From contig NZ_OZ245041.1 in NCBI RefSeq assembly GCF_965224175.1, positions 310,001 to 374,000 of the forward strand: DNA of 64,000 bases, in the 5' to 3' direction. Shown here piece by piece: positions 23,402 through 32,911 of the stretch. The notes beneath the pieces were generated by a model, which did not search any database, had not been told where the DNA came from, and saw nothing but the letters and a program-made list of their open reading frames with translations. The first letter of the stretch is position 1, and the number at the start of each line of letters is the position of its first letter. Source of the DNA: Kordia sp965224175 (GTDB lineage Bacteria > Bacteroidota > Bacteroidia > Flavobacteriales > Flavobacteriaceae). The position numbers were made by a program, and so were the translations under genes.

Positions 23402-25606
23402 ATGAACAAATCCTACAACATTTATTTTTCCATCTTTTTATTAATAGTTATTAGCTCTTGCGCTAAAAAAAATGATCCAGTAATGAATCCAGTAACAAAT
23501 CCTACAGTTAAGCCAACATTTGAACTACCGGTATCTGAAAAAGTTGCACAAAAGAAAGCCGATTCTATTGTAGCATTAATGTCTACAGATGAAAAATTAG
23601 ATTTAATAAAAGGACACAATAGCTTTTTTATTAAAGGGTTTGAAAAATATGGCATCCCAGAAATTTATTTGTCAGATGCTTCGCAAGGTGTACACATTCG
23701 TCAATCATTCTTAGGTTTAGATTTATCAGAGTATGCTTTGCCTAAATCTGTAGCATTTCCTAATACACTGTGTTTGACTGCTACTTGGAATCCTAAAATA
23801 GCTCATAATTATGCAAAAAGTATCGGTGAAGAATGTAGAGCTGGTGGTATTGGTGTATTATTAGGGCCAGGAATGAATATCTATAGGAATTCTCAAAACG
23901 GTAGAAACTTTGAATACATGGGAGAAGATCCGTATCTAGCGGCACGTATGGTAGAGCAATATGTTGTAGGTGTTCAAAATACAGGAGTTATAGCTACATT
24001 AAAACATTTTATAGGAAATAATACCGATTATAGACGTAGAGCTTCAAATACAGTAGTAGACGAGCGAACATTACAAGAAATTTATATGCCTGCATTTAAA
24101 GCTGGAATTGATGCTAATGCACAAGCTGTAATGACTTCATACAATTTGATAAACGGAGAATGGGCAGGACAAAGTGATTTTGTAATTAATCATCTGTTAC
24201 GTGATGAGCTTGAGTTTTCAGGTCTAGTAATGTCAGATTGGTGGAGTATCAATGATTGCAAGGCTTTGGTAAATTCTGGTCAAGACTTAGAAATGCCTGG
24301 AGGAGAATCAATGACGAATTTAAAATCGTATGTAGAAAGTGGGGAAGTAGATATCAAGAAAATAAACCAAATGTGTAATCGAATTATTAAGACACTTGCA
24401 CAGATGAAATTACTTGATGGTTCTATAAAAGATACTACGTATTTAAACAAATTTGAGCAACACGAACAAGTAGCTTTACAAACAGCTCGCGAAGGAATTG
24501 TATTATTGAGAAATGAAAATAATCTATTACCAATTGCTAAGGACAGTGATAAAAAGATACTACTAACAGGAATATACATAGATGAAATTATTTATGGTGG
24601 AGGATCTGGAGAAGTAAAAGGATATAACAAAGTAACTATGCTCGATGCGTTGAAAAAAGTGTATCCAAATCTTAATTATAAACCAGAAGCTACTGAAGAG
24701 GATATAAAAAATGCAGATGTAGTGATTGTAAGTGTAGGTACTTGGGATTGGGAAGGTTGCGATCGAAGATTCGCATTGACAACTGAACAAGAAGCATTAG
24801 TTCAAAAAGCTTCAAAACTGAATAAAAACACAATGGTTGTTGTAAATTCTGGAGGAGGAATTAGAATGAGTGATTGGAACAATGTTAAGACAATTGTGTA
24901 CAATTGGTATCCTGGTCAAATAGGTAATGTAGCATTAGCTGAAATATTAACAGGAGTTACCAATCCAAGTGGTAAATTACCAATGACTATCGAGAAAGAA
25001 TTTAAAGATTCTCCAGCCTACGGATATGTTTCAGAAGAGACTACTTTTTTAAGTGATCATGAAAAATACTTAGATACCAGTATTCCTGAATCTGAATTAA
25101 ATCGTTGGAGTTTTGATACAAATATAGGAGACGCAAAAGAACTTTTATATGATGTAGAATACAAAGAAGGTGTTTTGGTAGGATATAGATGGTATGATAC
25201 CAAAAATATAACACCTTTATTTCCATTCGGACACGGTTTATCATACACAACATTTACTTTAAATAACCTTTCGCTTTCTTCAAATGAAATTTCAAAAAGT
25301 GAAACATTAAAAGTGACTGTTGAAGTTGCTAATACAGGTAAAGTAGATGGTGCTACAACAGTTCAGTTATATGTTGGAGAAGAAAAAGCAACAGTAACGC
25401 GTCCAGTAAAAGAATTAAAAGCATTCCAAAAAGTATGGCTAAAAGCCGGAGAAAAGAAATCAATCGATTTATATCTTGAGCCTGAAGCTTTTTCATATTG
25501 GAGTCCTGATACTAAACAATGGGAAACAAATACAGGAAAGTTTGATTTATTTCTTGGACAATCTTCGGGAAGTATAGAAGAAAAAACAACAATAACTTTA
25601 CATTAA
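23402..25606 (+). CDS. GH3 beta-glucosidase-like lipoprotein
   Basis: 734 residues. An SPII lipobox (VISSC, Cys20) anchors it. The GH3 N-terminal domain has LSDASQGVH, GPGMNIYRNSQNGRNFEYMGEDP, KHFIGNN and the nucleophile Asp279 in VMSDWW. The C-terminal domain (PLFPFGHGLSYTTF) and a fibronectin-III-like end (residues about 640-734) complete the usual three-part layout. It should release glucose or xylose residues from the non-reducing end of beta-linked oligosaccharides in the periplasm. No other glycan genes adjoin, so the substrate is open. Confidence 0.92.
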   Translation: MNKSYNIYFSIFLLIVISSCAKKNDPVMNPVTNPTVKPTFELPVSEKVAQKKADSIVALMSTDEKLDLIKGHNSFFIKGFEKYGIPEIYLSDASQGVHIRQSFLGLDLSEYALPKSVAFPNTLCLTATWNPKIAHNYAKSIGEECRAGGIGVLLGPGMNIYRNSQNGRNFEYMGEDPYLAARMVEQYVVGVQNTGVIATLKHFIGNNTDYRRRASNTVVDERTLQEIYMPAFKAGIDANAQAVMTSYNLINGEWAGQSDFVINHLLRDELEFSGLVMSDWWSINDCKALVNSGQDLEMPGGESMTNLKSYVESGEVDIKKINQMCNRIIKTLAQMKLLDGSIKDTTYLNKFEQHEQVALQTAREGIVLLRNENNLLPIAKDSDKKILLTGIYIDEIIYGGGSGEVKGYNKVTMLDALKKVYPNLNYKPEATEEDIKNADVVIVSVGTWDWEGCDRRFALTTEQEALVQKASKLNKNTMVVVNSGGGIRMSDWNNVKTIVYNWYPGQIGNVALAEILTGVTNPSGKLPMTIEKEFKDSPAYGYVSEETTFLSDHEKYLDTSIPESELNRWSFDTNIGDAKELLYDVEYKEGVLVGYRWYDTKNITPLFPFGHGLSYTTFTLNNLSLSSNEISKSETLKVTVEVANTGKVDGATTVQLYVGEEKATVTRPVKELKAFQKVWLKAGEKKSIDLYLEPEAFSYWSPDTKQWETNTGKFDLFLGQSSGSIEEKTTITLH

Positions 25607-25993
25607 GAATTTAACTAATATGAGTTCGATATAACGAATTCGATTTAGATATGTATCAGTTTTAGAAAAGCTTTTGTTTGCCTACTCAAAGAAAAGAAAC
25701 AAAAAAAAGAGGTTTTAAACTAAAGTTCTTTTGTCGAACTCACGTTATTTATCAAATCAAATGCAGTAGCGATTGAGTAGAAGTTAATAATTTCAGCAGT
25801 GTTTTAGCTGCGCTTGAAAAATGATGAAGTTTTAATTACTAGTAAGTTATGTCTGCAGCTAAGGGTTCTTATATCAAGCGGATGTTACAAAAGAGATCAC
25901 TTAAAAGTAATTATCGAATAAATTATTTTTAAGTGATTAATATTTTTTAGCTTTTTATGTGTGAAAATATAAGTGAAGTAAAAAATGAATTTA
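25607..25993. other. Intergenic region with a 9-bp inverted repeat
   Basis: No gene is seen. TGAGTTCGA at 25621-25629 and TCGAACTCA at 25734-25742 are perfect complements about 105 bp apart, and ATAACG occurs next to each arm. The rest is AT-rich with no terminator I can identify between the two convergent genes. Confidence 0.5.
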
Positions 25994-27412
25994 CTACTTT
26001 AACTGGTCTTTTAAATCTGTATTGTAAATACTAGCAAAACCATTGATAATATTACCTTTTTGGTCAGTAATAATCAATTTGTTAATATTGATAAGCGCAA
26101 AATCTTTTAATAAATTTTCCTTATTACCAACTCTATATTGCTTGCTATCAGAGAATTTAAGTTCTTTTACGGCTTTTTTCCAGCGTTTATGATCAGTATC
26201 AAGACTGATTCCTACAATATTTAAGTTTGGATATTCTTTAGCTAGAACTTTAATTTTTTCTGTAATCAAGCGTTTGTGACGCATTTGCTTTGAAGTCCAA
26301 AAGTAAAAGAGTGTTTTTCCACGTTTCGAACTCAATTTATTAATAGGAATTCTTGCGTGTTTGTCATCGTAGACAAAAATTTGATTAGAGAATGTATTTC
26401 CTTGTTGTAAATTTTTAATACCTGCATGCAAGTTGAAAATTTCCTCTTTCGATTCTTTGTCATTAATAGTTTGTTCAAATGTTTTAAAGAACTCATTATT
26501 TTTTACGATGTCAGCAGTATTATTACTGTAGTATGAATATGCTGTGAAACGAAGCAATTCATTGCGTAAAAAAGGATAATTAACCAAACTATCTATAATA
26601 GCCAACTTATTCTTATTATACGTTAAAGAAGTGTTGAGTGCGCGATCACCTTTCCATGATTTTCGCATGCATTCGCTATAAGACGAGTTATTGATAAACT
26701 GCATAATATATCTTGCATACGGACGATAATAACTCATAGTAGAGTCATTCATATCAATATCTTTCTTGTAATCGAAGAAAGAATCATTTATGGTAAGTGT
26801 AGAATCTTTTTTCTTGCGATTATGAAACATATTCTGGTATGTTTCACGATATCTAAAATTTCTGTACTTAATTACTTTATCGGTAAATTTTTTAAACTCT
26901 TCAGAAACATTCGGATTATTGATCAGGAATTTTTCTTGTTTTTTAAGTTTGATGTTTTGAAGTGAATCAAGTTTTTCTAAAAAAGTATCACTATCTAAAC
27001 GTGTATATTGATACACAGGTCGTTCATGACTTTCGTTTAATAGAAATAATTCAACATAAAAATTGTTTTTTTCAGCGCCTTTTCCTGTAAAGAATAACGA
27101 CTCATCAAAAGCGTATGTATTTAAACGTAGCAGTAAACTATCTCCTTTTTCAAGATTGATATATTGATGTTCGCGATTGTGATAAAACTTATACAATCCG
27201 TTTTTATGATTCTTTAATTTGGCTAAAAAGCGATTGTTTTTGTCTAGTTTTAAAGAGTCAACTAGATTCCCCTGATGGTACAAGAGTACATATTCGTCTG
27301 TTGGATTGATAATTTCTCCACCAAAATAAGCAACATCTTTTTCGCTCTTCTTCGCGGTATCATTACAACCAAAACAAATTAATATAAGTAATAATGGGGT
27401 AATATATTTCAT
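25994..27412 (-). CDS. Thioredoxin-like lipoprotein lacking the CXXC motif
   Basis: 472 residues from the ATG at 27412, which places the lipobox (ICFGC) right after a clean signal; a longer frame to 27445 exists. Residues 20-130 resemble the DUF4369-like N-terminal region of Bacteroidota TlpA proteins (EYVLLYHQGNLVDSLKL). The thioredoxin-fold domain is at about 345-472 (GKTLFYFWTSK, LNIVGISLDTDHKRWKKAV, LIITDQKGNI). The usual WCxxC after the first strand is replaced by FWTSKQM, so no disulfide redox activity is expected. The long middle section is helical and unrecognised. Confidence 0.75.
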   Translation of the reverse strand: MKYITPLLLILICFGCNDTAKKSEKDVAYFGGEIINPTDEYVLLYHQGNLVDSLKLDKNNRFLAKLKNHKNGLYKFYHNREHQYINLEKGDSLLLRLNTYAFDESLFFTGKGAEKNNFYVELFLLNESHERPVYQYTRLDSDTFLEKLDSLQNIKLKKQEKFLINNPNVSEEFKKFTDKVIKYRNFRYRETYQNMFHNRKKKDSTLTINDSFFDYKKDIDMNDSTMSYYRPYARYIMQFINNSSYSECMRKSWKGDRALNTSLTYNKNKLAIIDSLVNYPFLRNELLRFTAYSYYSNNTADIVKNNEFFKTFEQTINDKESKEEIFNLHAGIKNLQQGNTFSNQIFVYDDKHARIPINKLSSKRGKTLFYFWTSKQMRHKRLITEKIKVLAKEYPNLNIVGISLDTDHKRWKKAVKELKFSDSKQYRVGNKENLLKDFALININKLIITDQKGNIINGFASIYNTDLKDQLK

Positions 27413-27562
27413 AGTAATTTGGTCAACTCTTTCAAGTTTTAACAAAACTAACCATCACAAATACAATACGATGTTAATAGGCTGTTAAAAATATTTGGGA
27501 AAACGTTAAGATGTTACAAGGTAAAATTCGTCGTAATTCTTAGTAATATTCAATCTAATTGT

Positions 27563-27570
27563 TACTTTTG
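27563..27570 (+). promoter_or_regulatory. Candidate -7 box TACTTTTG for the ABC-F gene
   Basis: TACTTTTG fits TAnnTTTG and lies 34 bp before the ATG at 27605; the -33 region is not clear. Confidence 0.4.
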
Positions 27571-27604
27571 CGCAATATATAAAAAAGATTAAAAAACAAA
27601 AAGA

Positions 27605-29236
27605 ATGTTATCTGTATCTAACTTATCTGTACAATTTGGAAAACGAGTATTATTTGACGAAGTAAATACGACGTTTACAACTGGAAATTGTTATGGTGTT
27701 ATCGGAGCGAATGGCGCTGGTAAATCGACCTTTTTAAAAATCCTATCAGGAAAGATGGACGCTACTTCTGGGCACGTAAATTTAGAGCCAGGAAAACGTA
27801 TGTCTGTGTTAGAACAAGATCACTTTGCATATGATGATTTTCCTGTACTTGAAACAGTAATCATGGGAAATAAGCCTTTGTTTGCTATCAAAAAAGAAAT
27901 GGACGAAATTTATGCAAAAGTAGATTTCTCAGATAAAGATGGAGAACGCGTAGGAGAGTTGCAAGTAGAATTTGAAGAGATGAATGGATGGAATGCTGAT
28001 TCTGATGCAGCAGCTTTACTTTCAAACTTGGGAATTGTAGAAGCAAATCATTATTCTTTAATGAGCGAATTGGACGGTAAACAAAAAGTACGTGTGTTAT
28101 TAGCACAAGCACTTTTTGGAAATCCTGATGTATTGATCATGGATGAGCCTACCAACGACTTGGATTTTGAAACAATTTCTTGGTTAGAGAATTTCTTAGC
28201 AAATTATGATAACTGTGTAATTGTTGTTTCGCATGATAGACACTTTTTAGACGCAGTTTGTACACATATTTCAGATATTGATTTCGCTAAAATAAACCAT
28301 TATAGTGGTAACTATACATTCTGGTATGAAAGTAGTCAATTAGCAGCAAGACAACGTGCACAGCAAAATAAAAAAGCTGAAGATAAAGCAAAAGAATTAC
28401 AAGAATTCATACAAAGATTTAGTGCCAACGTAGCAAAATCAAAACAAGCGACTTCTCGTAAAAAAATGTTGGAACGTTTAAAAGTTGAAGACATCAAGCC
28501 TTCAAGTCGTCGTTATCCAGCAATTATTTTTGATAGAGATCGTGAAGCTGGAGATCAAATCCTAAACATAGAAGGACTCAAAGCAAGTATAGACGGAGAA
28601 ATATTATTCCAAAATGTTGATATTAACTTAGCAAAAGGCGATAAAGTTGCTGTAATTTCTAAAAATTCGCGTGCAACAAGTGCTTTTTATGAAATCATCA
28701 ACGGAAATCTTAAAGCGGATGAAGGTGAATATAAATGGGGAGTTACTACTTCTCAGGCATATTTACCTGTAGATAATTCTGAATTCTTTGATAATGATTT
28801 GACTTTGGTCGATTGGTTACGTCAATGGTCAAAAACAGAAGAAGAACGTGAAGAAGTATTTGTTCGTGGGTTCTTAGGAAAAATGATTTTTAGTGGAGAA
28901 GAAGCTTTAAAAACTGCTCGTGTATTATCTGGAGGAGAAAAAGTGCGTTGTATGTTATCGCGTATGATGATGATTAGAGCAAACGTTTTAATGCTTGATG
29001 AGCCTACAAATCACCTAGATTTAGAAAGTATTACTGCATTCAATAACTCGTTAAAAAACTTCAAAGGAACTGTATTATTTACAACACACGATCATGAGTT
29101 TGCACAAACAGTTGCTAACAGAATCATTGAGTTAACGCCAACTGGTGTTATTGATCGTTATTTAACGTTCGATGATTATATGGGAGATAAAAAGATAAAG
29201 GAACAACGTGATAAAATGTATGGTATCGAAGCTTAA
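27605..29236 (+). CDS. ABC-F family ATPase with degenerate second Walker A
   Basis: 543 residues, two ATPase domains without membrane segments, as in ribosome-associated ABC-F proteins. Domain 1 is intact: GANGAGKST at 34-42, LIMDEPTNDLD and SHDRHFLD. The linker with RQRAQQNKKAEDKAKE is typical. In domain 2 the Walker A is replaced by SKNSRATSAF (from about residue 352), while the signature LSGGEKVRCMLSR and MLDEPTNHLD remain. I recall the same change in related Flavobacteria proteins, so it is probably conserved rather than damage. Probable role: a translation factor of the YbiT/EttA kind. Confidence 0.88.
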   Translation: MLSVSNLSVQFGKRVLFDEVNTTFTTGNCYGVIGANGAGKSTFLKILSGKMDATSGHVNLEPGKRMSVLEQDHFAYDDFPVLETVIMGNKPLFAIKKEMDEIYAKVDFSDKDGERVGELQVEFEEMNGWNADSDAAALLSNLGIVEANHYSLMSELDGKQKVRVLLAQALFGNPDVLIMDEPTNDLDFETISWLENFLANYDNCVIVVSHDRHFLDAVCTHISDIDFAKINHYSGNYTFWYESSQLAARQRAQQNKKAEDKAKELQEFIQRFSANVAKSKQATSRKKMLERLKVEDIKPSSRRYPAIIFDRDREAGDQILNIEGLKASIDGEILFQNVDINLAKGDKVAVISKNSRATSAFYEIINGNLKADEGEYKWGVTTSQAYLPVDNSEFFDNDLTLVDWLRQWSKTEEEREEVFVRGFLGKMIFSGEEALKTARVLSGGEKVRCMLSRMMMIRANVLMLDEPTNHLDLESITAFNNSLKNFKGTVLFTTHDHEFAQTVANRIIELTPTGVIDRYLTFDDYMGDKKIKEQRDKMYGIEA

Positions 29237-29253
29237 TCACGAAAATATATCAT

Positions 29254-29290
29254 AAAAAAGTCCCTTGAGTTAACTCAAGGGACTTTTTTT
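29254..29290. terminator. Bidirectional terminator with 16-bp perfect stem
   Basis: AAAAAAGTCCCTTGAG at 29254-29269, the loop TTAA and CTCAAGGGACTTTTTT from 29274 form a perfect stem with T-runs on both strands. It lies between the convergent ABC-F and response-regulator genes. A near-copy occurs at 33305-33338. Confidence 0.93.
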
Positions 29291-29309
29291 ATACTTATAA
29301 AGTAACGTA

Positions 29310-29948
29310 TTAAAGATCTATAATTTTCTTTTCAATAGCTAATTTGATAAGTTCGGCTGAGGTTTTAACATTAAGTTTATGCATAATATTTCTCCGATGT
29401 GTTTTTACAGTATGTCTACTTATGAATAAGGCTTCAGCAATGGCATTGCTATTCATGCCTTCAGCCAAACATTTAACAACTTCTTTTTCACGGCTTGATA
29501 GCTCTTCAACTATGGTATTAACTCTATTTTGTCCTCTAAAATAATTAAACACTTGATCGTTTATTTTGGAGTGAAAATAGTTTTTTCTTTGACTTGTAGC
29601 TTTTATGGCTTCTATAAGTTCTGGTTTGGATGCATCTTTAATGATATAACCTTGCGCGCCACTTTTTAAGGCATCTCGTATTTTTTGTATGGACAAATGC
29701 ATGGTGAGCATTAATATTGGGATATCAAATCCTTTTTGTTTTAGTAAATGCATGGTTTCTATACCATCAATAACTGGCATATCTATATCCATTAAAATGA
29801 CATCAATTTCTATTTCTTCTAAAATTGAAGGAGCACTATTTCCATTTTGTGTATGTGCAACAACTTTAATCCCATCTTCAGGTTTGAATAAAGATGCTAC
29901 GCCTTCTGCAAATAAATAATGGTCATCTACAATCAATACCTTTATCAT
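29310..29948 (-). CDS. Response regulator, NarL/LuxR family
   Basis: 212 residues. The receiver domain has Asp8/Asp9, phospho-acceptor Asp54 (LMDIDMP) and the Lys of IIKDAS. A LuxR helix-turn-helix lies at about 147-205 (LSSREKEVVKCLAEGM, FISRHTVKTHRRNIMHKL). Its partner kinase is encoded 2 bp upstream. It is related to the regulator at 6307-6957 in plan but not close enough to be a recent copy. Last gene of the operon that starts at 32328. Confidence 0.93.
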   Translation of the reverse strand: MIKVLIVDDHYLFAEGVASLFKPEDGIKVVAHTQNGNSAPSILEEIEIDVILMDIDMPVIDGIETMHLLKQKGFDIPILMLTMHLSIQKIRDALKSGAQGYIIKDASKPELIEAIKATSQRKNYFHSKINDQVFNYFRGQNRVNTIVEELSSREKEVVKCLAEGMNSNAIAEALFISRHTVKTHRRNIMHKLNVKTSAELIKLAIEKKIIDL

Positions 29949-29950
29949 AA

Positions 29951-31786
29951 CTATATTAAATTTGTTTTAATCGTAACTGGTAAATCAATATTCACAGTCG
30001 TTCCGCTAACTGAGTTGCTGTCAAATGAAAGAATTCCGTTATGTTGTGTAACGATTTCTTTAATACTTTTTAAGCCCATTCCATGAAACTCTTTTTCAGT
30101 ATCAAATCCTTGCCCATTATCATTCACCAAAATATTGATAAGACTTTCTTCGCTAAAAAAAGTGAGCGATATTGATAATTTAGTAGCTTTTGCGTGTTTG
30201 AGTACATTACTAACAAGCTCTTGTATAATTCTATAAATTATAATTTCGTTTTCAAAATCAATAATTCCATCATCTATAGAAGCTGAAAACTCGACACTTA
30301 ACTCTTTAGATTGTTCCAAATGAATCCTTAATTCTCTTAATGCATGTATGAGTCCAAAATCTTCAGAAATACCTAAATGTAAAGAGTGTGACATATTTCT
30401 AATATCTGTACAAGCCTTATCTACTAAATCTGTAAGTGTCTTGTAGTTTGGAATCACATGTTCTTCTATTCTGCTCACATTTACTTTAATAGTAGCTAAT
30501 AAACTTCCAAAATGATTGTGTAATTCTTTGGCTAAACGTTTTTTTTCATTGTCTTTTCCTTGAATAATTGACTGTAATACTTTTGTTTCGTGAGATTTAA
30601 GTAAATTTTTAATCTTGTCGTTGTGTTCTTTCTTTTGATGAAAAGCAATAAGTTTAGTAGTTTTAAATCTTTGTCGAAAATAGAAGAGTATTGTTATGGA
30701 TAAGATTAACAGTATAAAAGCAATTATAATATAATACGTATTTAATTTTTCTCTTTTCTCAAGTAAATCTATTTCTTTTTCTCTTAAATTGACTTCAAAA
30801 TTGGTGCGTATATCTGCTATTTTCCTTGTTTGTTCTTTGTTTTGAACACTGTCTTTATATACAATATACTGTGCCTGATATTTTAAGGCTTCTTTATAAT
30901 CTTTTTTCTTGGTGTATAATTTTGAAAGTAACAATGAAGCATCTCTTATTTGTTCTTTTAAACCAATATTTTCAGACATTTCTAAGGATTTCTGTGTGTG
31001 AAATATGGTTTCTTTAATCTTATTTTGCTCTAAATAAATACTTCCCAATTGGTTATGATAATCAGCCATGCCAAACTGATCTCCAAGTGATTCAAGCATG
31101 TGAATTGCTTTGAATAAACCTTCTTCTGCCTTTAGAAAATCTCCTTGTTTCCAGTATACTAAAGCTCTGTTTCCTATTGTATACGCTTTTCCTATTGACA
31201 TTTTTACTTCATCAAAAATAGGAGCTGCCTCATTATACAATTGTAAAGCAGTATCGAGTTCACCTATAGAATAATAATTAAAGCCAGTATTTAATAGTGC
31301 AACACATAGACGTTTGTTAATCTTTTGTTTCCTAAATATGTCTATTGCTTTTGTCTGATAAATCAGCGAATTACTAAAATCATCATTGGCAATATATGTA
31401 TTTGAGATTTCACTATACGCTTCTGCTTCAAAAACGGGATATTCATTGTCACTTGCTAATGAAGCACTTTTGAAAAGACTTTTTAAAGAATTTTCTAAAT
31501 TTCCTTTAAGTCGATACGCAACACCTTTTGCATTGTGCGCTTTTATGGCATAAAAAATTGGTTTATACTGTTTGGATCTTTGTAATAATACATCAGAATA
31601 GATGAGTATTTCTTCAGGAGAAGAAGATTTTACAATAATTTGGGCTATTAATTGAGTGGCAATTGAATCTGAAACAATTTCTCTTTCATTAAATATATGT
31701 TTTAAACTGTCTGCCTTTTTTTGATTTTGACCAGACAAATTGAAACATAGAAGCAAAAAGAAAAATGATATGGTTTTTAAAGTCAT
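29951..31786 (-). CDS. TPR-containing sensor histidine kinase
   Basis: 611 residues from the ATG at 31786, which gives a good signal sequence (MTLKTISFFFLLLCF, ending LSGQ); a start at 31804 is also possible. The N-terminal half is a chain of tetratricopeptide repeats (about 40-300: AKGVAYRLKGNLENSLKSL, NTGFNYYSIGELDTALQLY, NQLGSIYLEQNKIKETI). One membrane helix lies at about 340-362. The kinase part has ELHNHFGSL (phospho-acceptor His) and HATPase DNGQGF with GTTVNI. The TPR part should lie in the periplasm and may bind a protein or peptide ligand. Confidence 0.9.
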   Translation of the reverse strand: MTLKTISFFFLLLCFNLSGQNQKKADSLKHIFNEREIVSDSIATQLIAQIIVKSSSPEEILIYSDVLLQRSKQYKPIFYAIKAHNAKGVAYRLKGNLENSLKSLFKSASLASDNEYPVFEAEAYSEISNTYIANDDFSNSLIYQTKAIDIFRKQKINKRLCVALLNTGFNYYSIGELDTALQLYNEAAPIFDEVKMSIGKAYTIGNRALVYWKQGDFLKAEEGLFKAIHMLESLGDQFGMADYHNQLGSIYLEQNKIKETIFHTQKSLEMSENIGLKEQIRDASLLLSKLYTKKKDYKEALKYQAQYIVYKDSVQNKEQTRKIADIRTNFEVNLREKEIDLLEKREKLNTYYIIIAFILLILSITILFYFRQRFKTTKLIAFHQKKEHNDKIKNLLKSHETKVLQSIIQGKDNEKKRLAKELHNHFGSLLATIKVNVSRIEEHVIPNYKTLTDLVDKACTDIRNMSHSLHLGISEDFGLIHALRELRIHLEQSKELSVEFSASIDDGIIDFENEIIIYRIIQELVSNVLKHAKATKLSISLTFFSEESLINILVNDNGQGFDTEKEFHGMGLKSIKEIVTQHNGILSFDSNSVSGTTVNIDLPVTIKTNLI

Positions 31787-31806
31787 TATATAATTTTCAT
31801 ACAATC

Positions 31807-32328
31807 TTAGTCTTGAACAACTCGTAAAACAGGGTCTACAATAATATCGAATGTTTTAGTTTTTCCATCAGTGTCTATGTATTCTAGCGTTATTTCTAAA
31901 GCAAACGATGTTTGTGTAAAGGTTTCTTTAGAACCTATATCTATATAAAAACTCACAGGTTTATTTTCTTTGCCTAATTCAGGAACTGGCACAAGATTTT
32001 TATTTTCACAAATGAATTTTTTGAAATTCAATTTATGACGAACAAAAAGGAATAACGGTAATATGGTGAAATATACTCTTTCATTTGGTTTTACATCTAT
32101 GGTAAACTGTTTGATTGGATCACCTAGCGACATAGAACCTTGAGAAAATATAAGTGTATTACTTAATACTTCTTCTTTGAAATCAAGAAGTGCTTTTGAT
32201 TCTAGTTTGGTTCTCTTTTTTTTCTTTTTCTTTTTTTTGAAATTACTTAGTGATTCTCTAAAATGAGTATGACTTTTAATAATATTATCAGTATTTGCTT
32301 GAAGAAAAATATGTTTAGATACTTTCAT
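31807..32328 (-). CDS. Unknown protein with a poly-lysine run, first gene of a two-component operon
   Basis: 173 residues. No signal peptide. After 30 polar residues a run of about eight Lys, encoded by an A-rich tract, precedes RTKLESKALLDFKEE. The rest is beta-rich (FTIDVKPNERVYFTILP, SFALEITLEYIDTDGKTKTF, DIIVDPVLRVVQD). I do not recognise it. It lies just before the TPR kinase and regulator, which suggests a signalling partner or an effector. The homopolymer-like tract could be prone to slippage. Confidence 0.65.
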   Translation of the reverse strand: MKVSKHIFLQANTDNIIKSHTHFRESLSNFKKKKKKKKRTKLESKALLDFKEEVLSNTLIFSQGSMSLGDPIKQFTIDVKPNERVYFTILPLFLFVRHKLNFKKFICENKNLVPVPELGKENKPVSFYIDIGSKETFTQTSFALEITLEYIDTDGKTKTFDIIVDPVLRVVQD

Positions 32329-32472
32329 GTGAAATTAAGTTTAGTTGTAAATATATTGAAAATATAATAGTTAATTTATTGTGTGATTTTTATTAAAAAT
32401 AACTCTAATAAACATTACAAAAACTATTTAAATTTGAAAAACACTACATGTCTAGTCAATGTTTTTATAAAA

Positions 32473-32509
32473 GAAAGTTACCTCTTCTAAGTCAAAAAGG
32501 TAACTTTTC
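32473..32509 (-). terminator. Intrinsic terminator past the 32525 gene
   Basis: AAAGTTACC at 32474-32482 pairs with GGTAACTTT from 32499. T-rich flanks on both strands make it usable for the minus-strand gene ending at 32525. Confidence 0.75.
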
Positions 32510-32524
32510 TTATTTTGAGAATTA

Positions 32525-32911
32525 TTAGATTCGATCAACAGATAAATACATAACAGAATCGTTATTATCGTTATCTATAGCATCTTCTGATGAAATTTTA
32601 TATATCTCATATGCTGGACCAATATAGGTTTCTTTCTTTTGAGATCTTTGTGCAGGCTGAAATGTTTTCCCTCCATTATCGGAATATCTAAACAAAAATC
32701 CAAAGCTTATAGGTAATTGTACATCTTTTAAGATTACATGATTCTTAAAAGGAACATCTTCTCCAGATCCTTGAAACTCATCAAATCTAGGACCTGCGTT
32801 ATCGTAAGATACACCTACATCTTGAAGAAAAGATGCATAAGTTCTTCCTTTAATTGTGATATTAGCTTTTCCTGTACCACTTATTTTAATTTCTTGAGCA
32901 TTAGGTTTCAT
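32525..32911 (-). CDS. Unknown beta-rich protein (128 aa)
   Basis: 128 residues without signal peptide, membrane segment or Cys. Its start resembles the opening of a beta-sandwich (QEIKISGTGKANITIKGR), followed by PISFGFLFRYSDNGGKTF and a C-terminal Asp/Asn-rich turn (AIDNDNNDSV). I recognise no family. It has its own terminator and lies between the two-component operon and a long inverted repeat. It is probably separate from the operon but could be its output. Confidence 0.6.
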   Translation of the reverse strand: MKPNAQEIKISGTGKANITIKGRTYASFLQDVGVSYDNAGPRFDEFQGSGEDVPFKNHVILKDVQLPISFGFLFRYSDNGGKTFQPAQRSQKKETYIGPAYEIYKISSEDAIDNDNNDSVMYLSVDRI

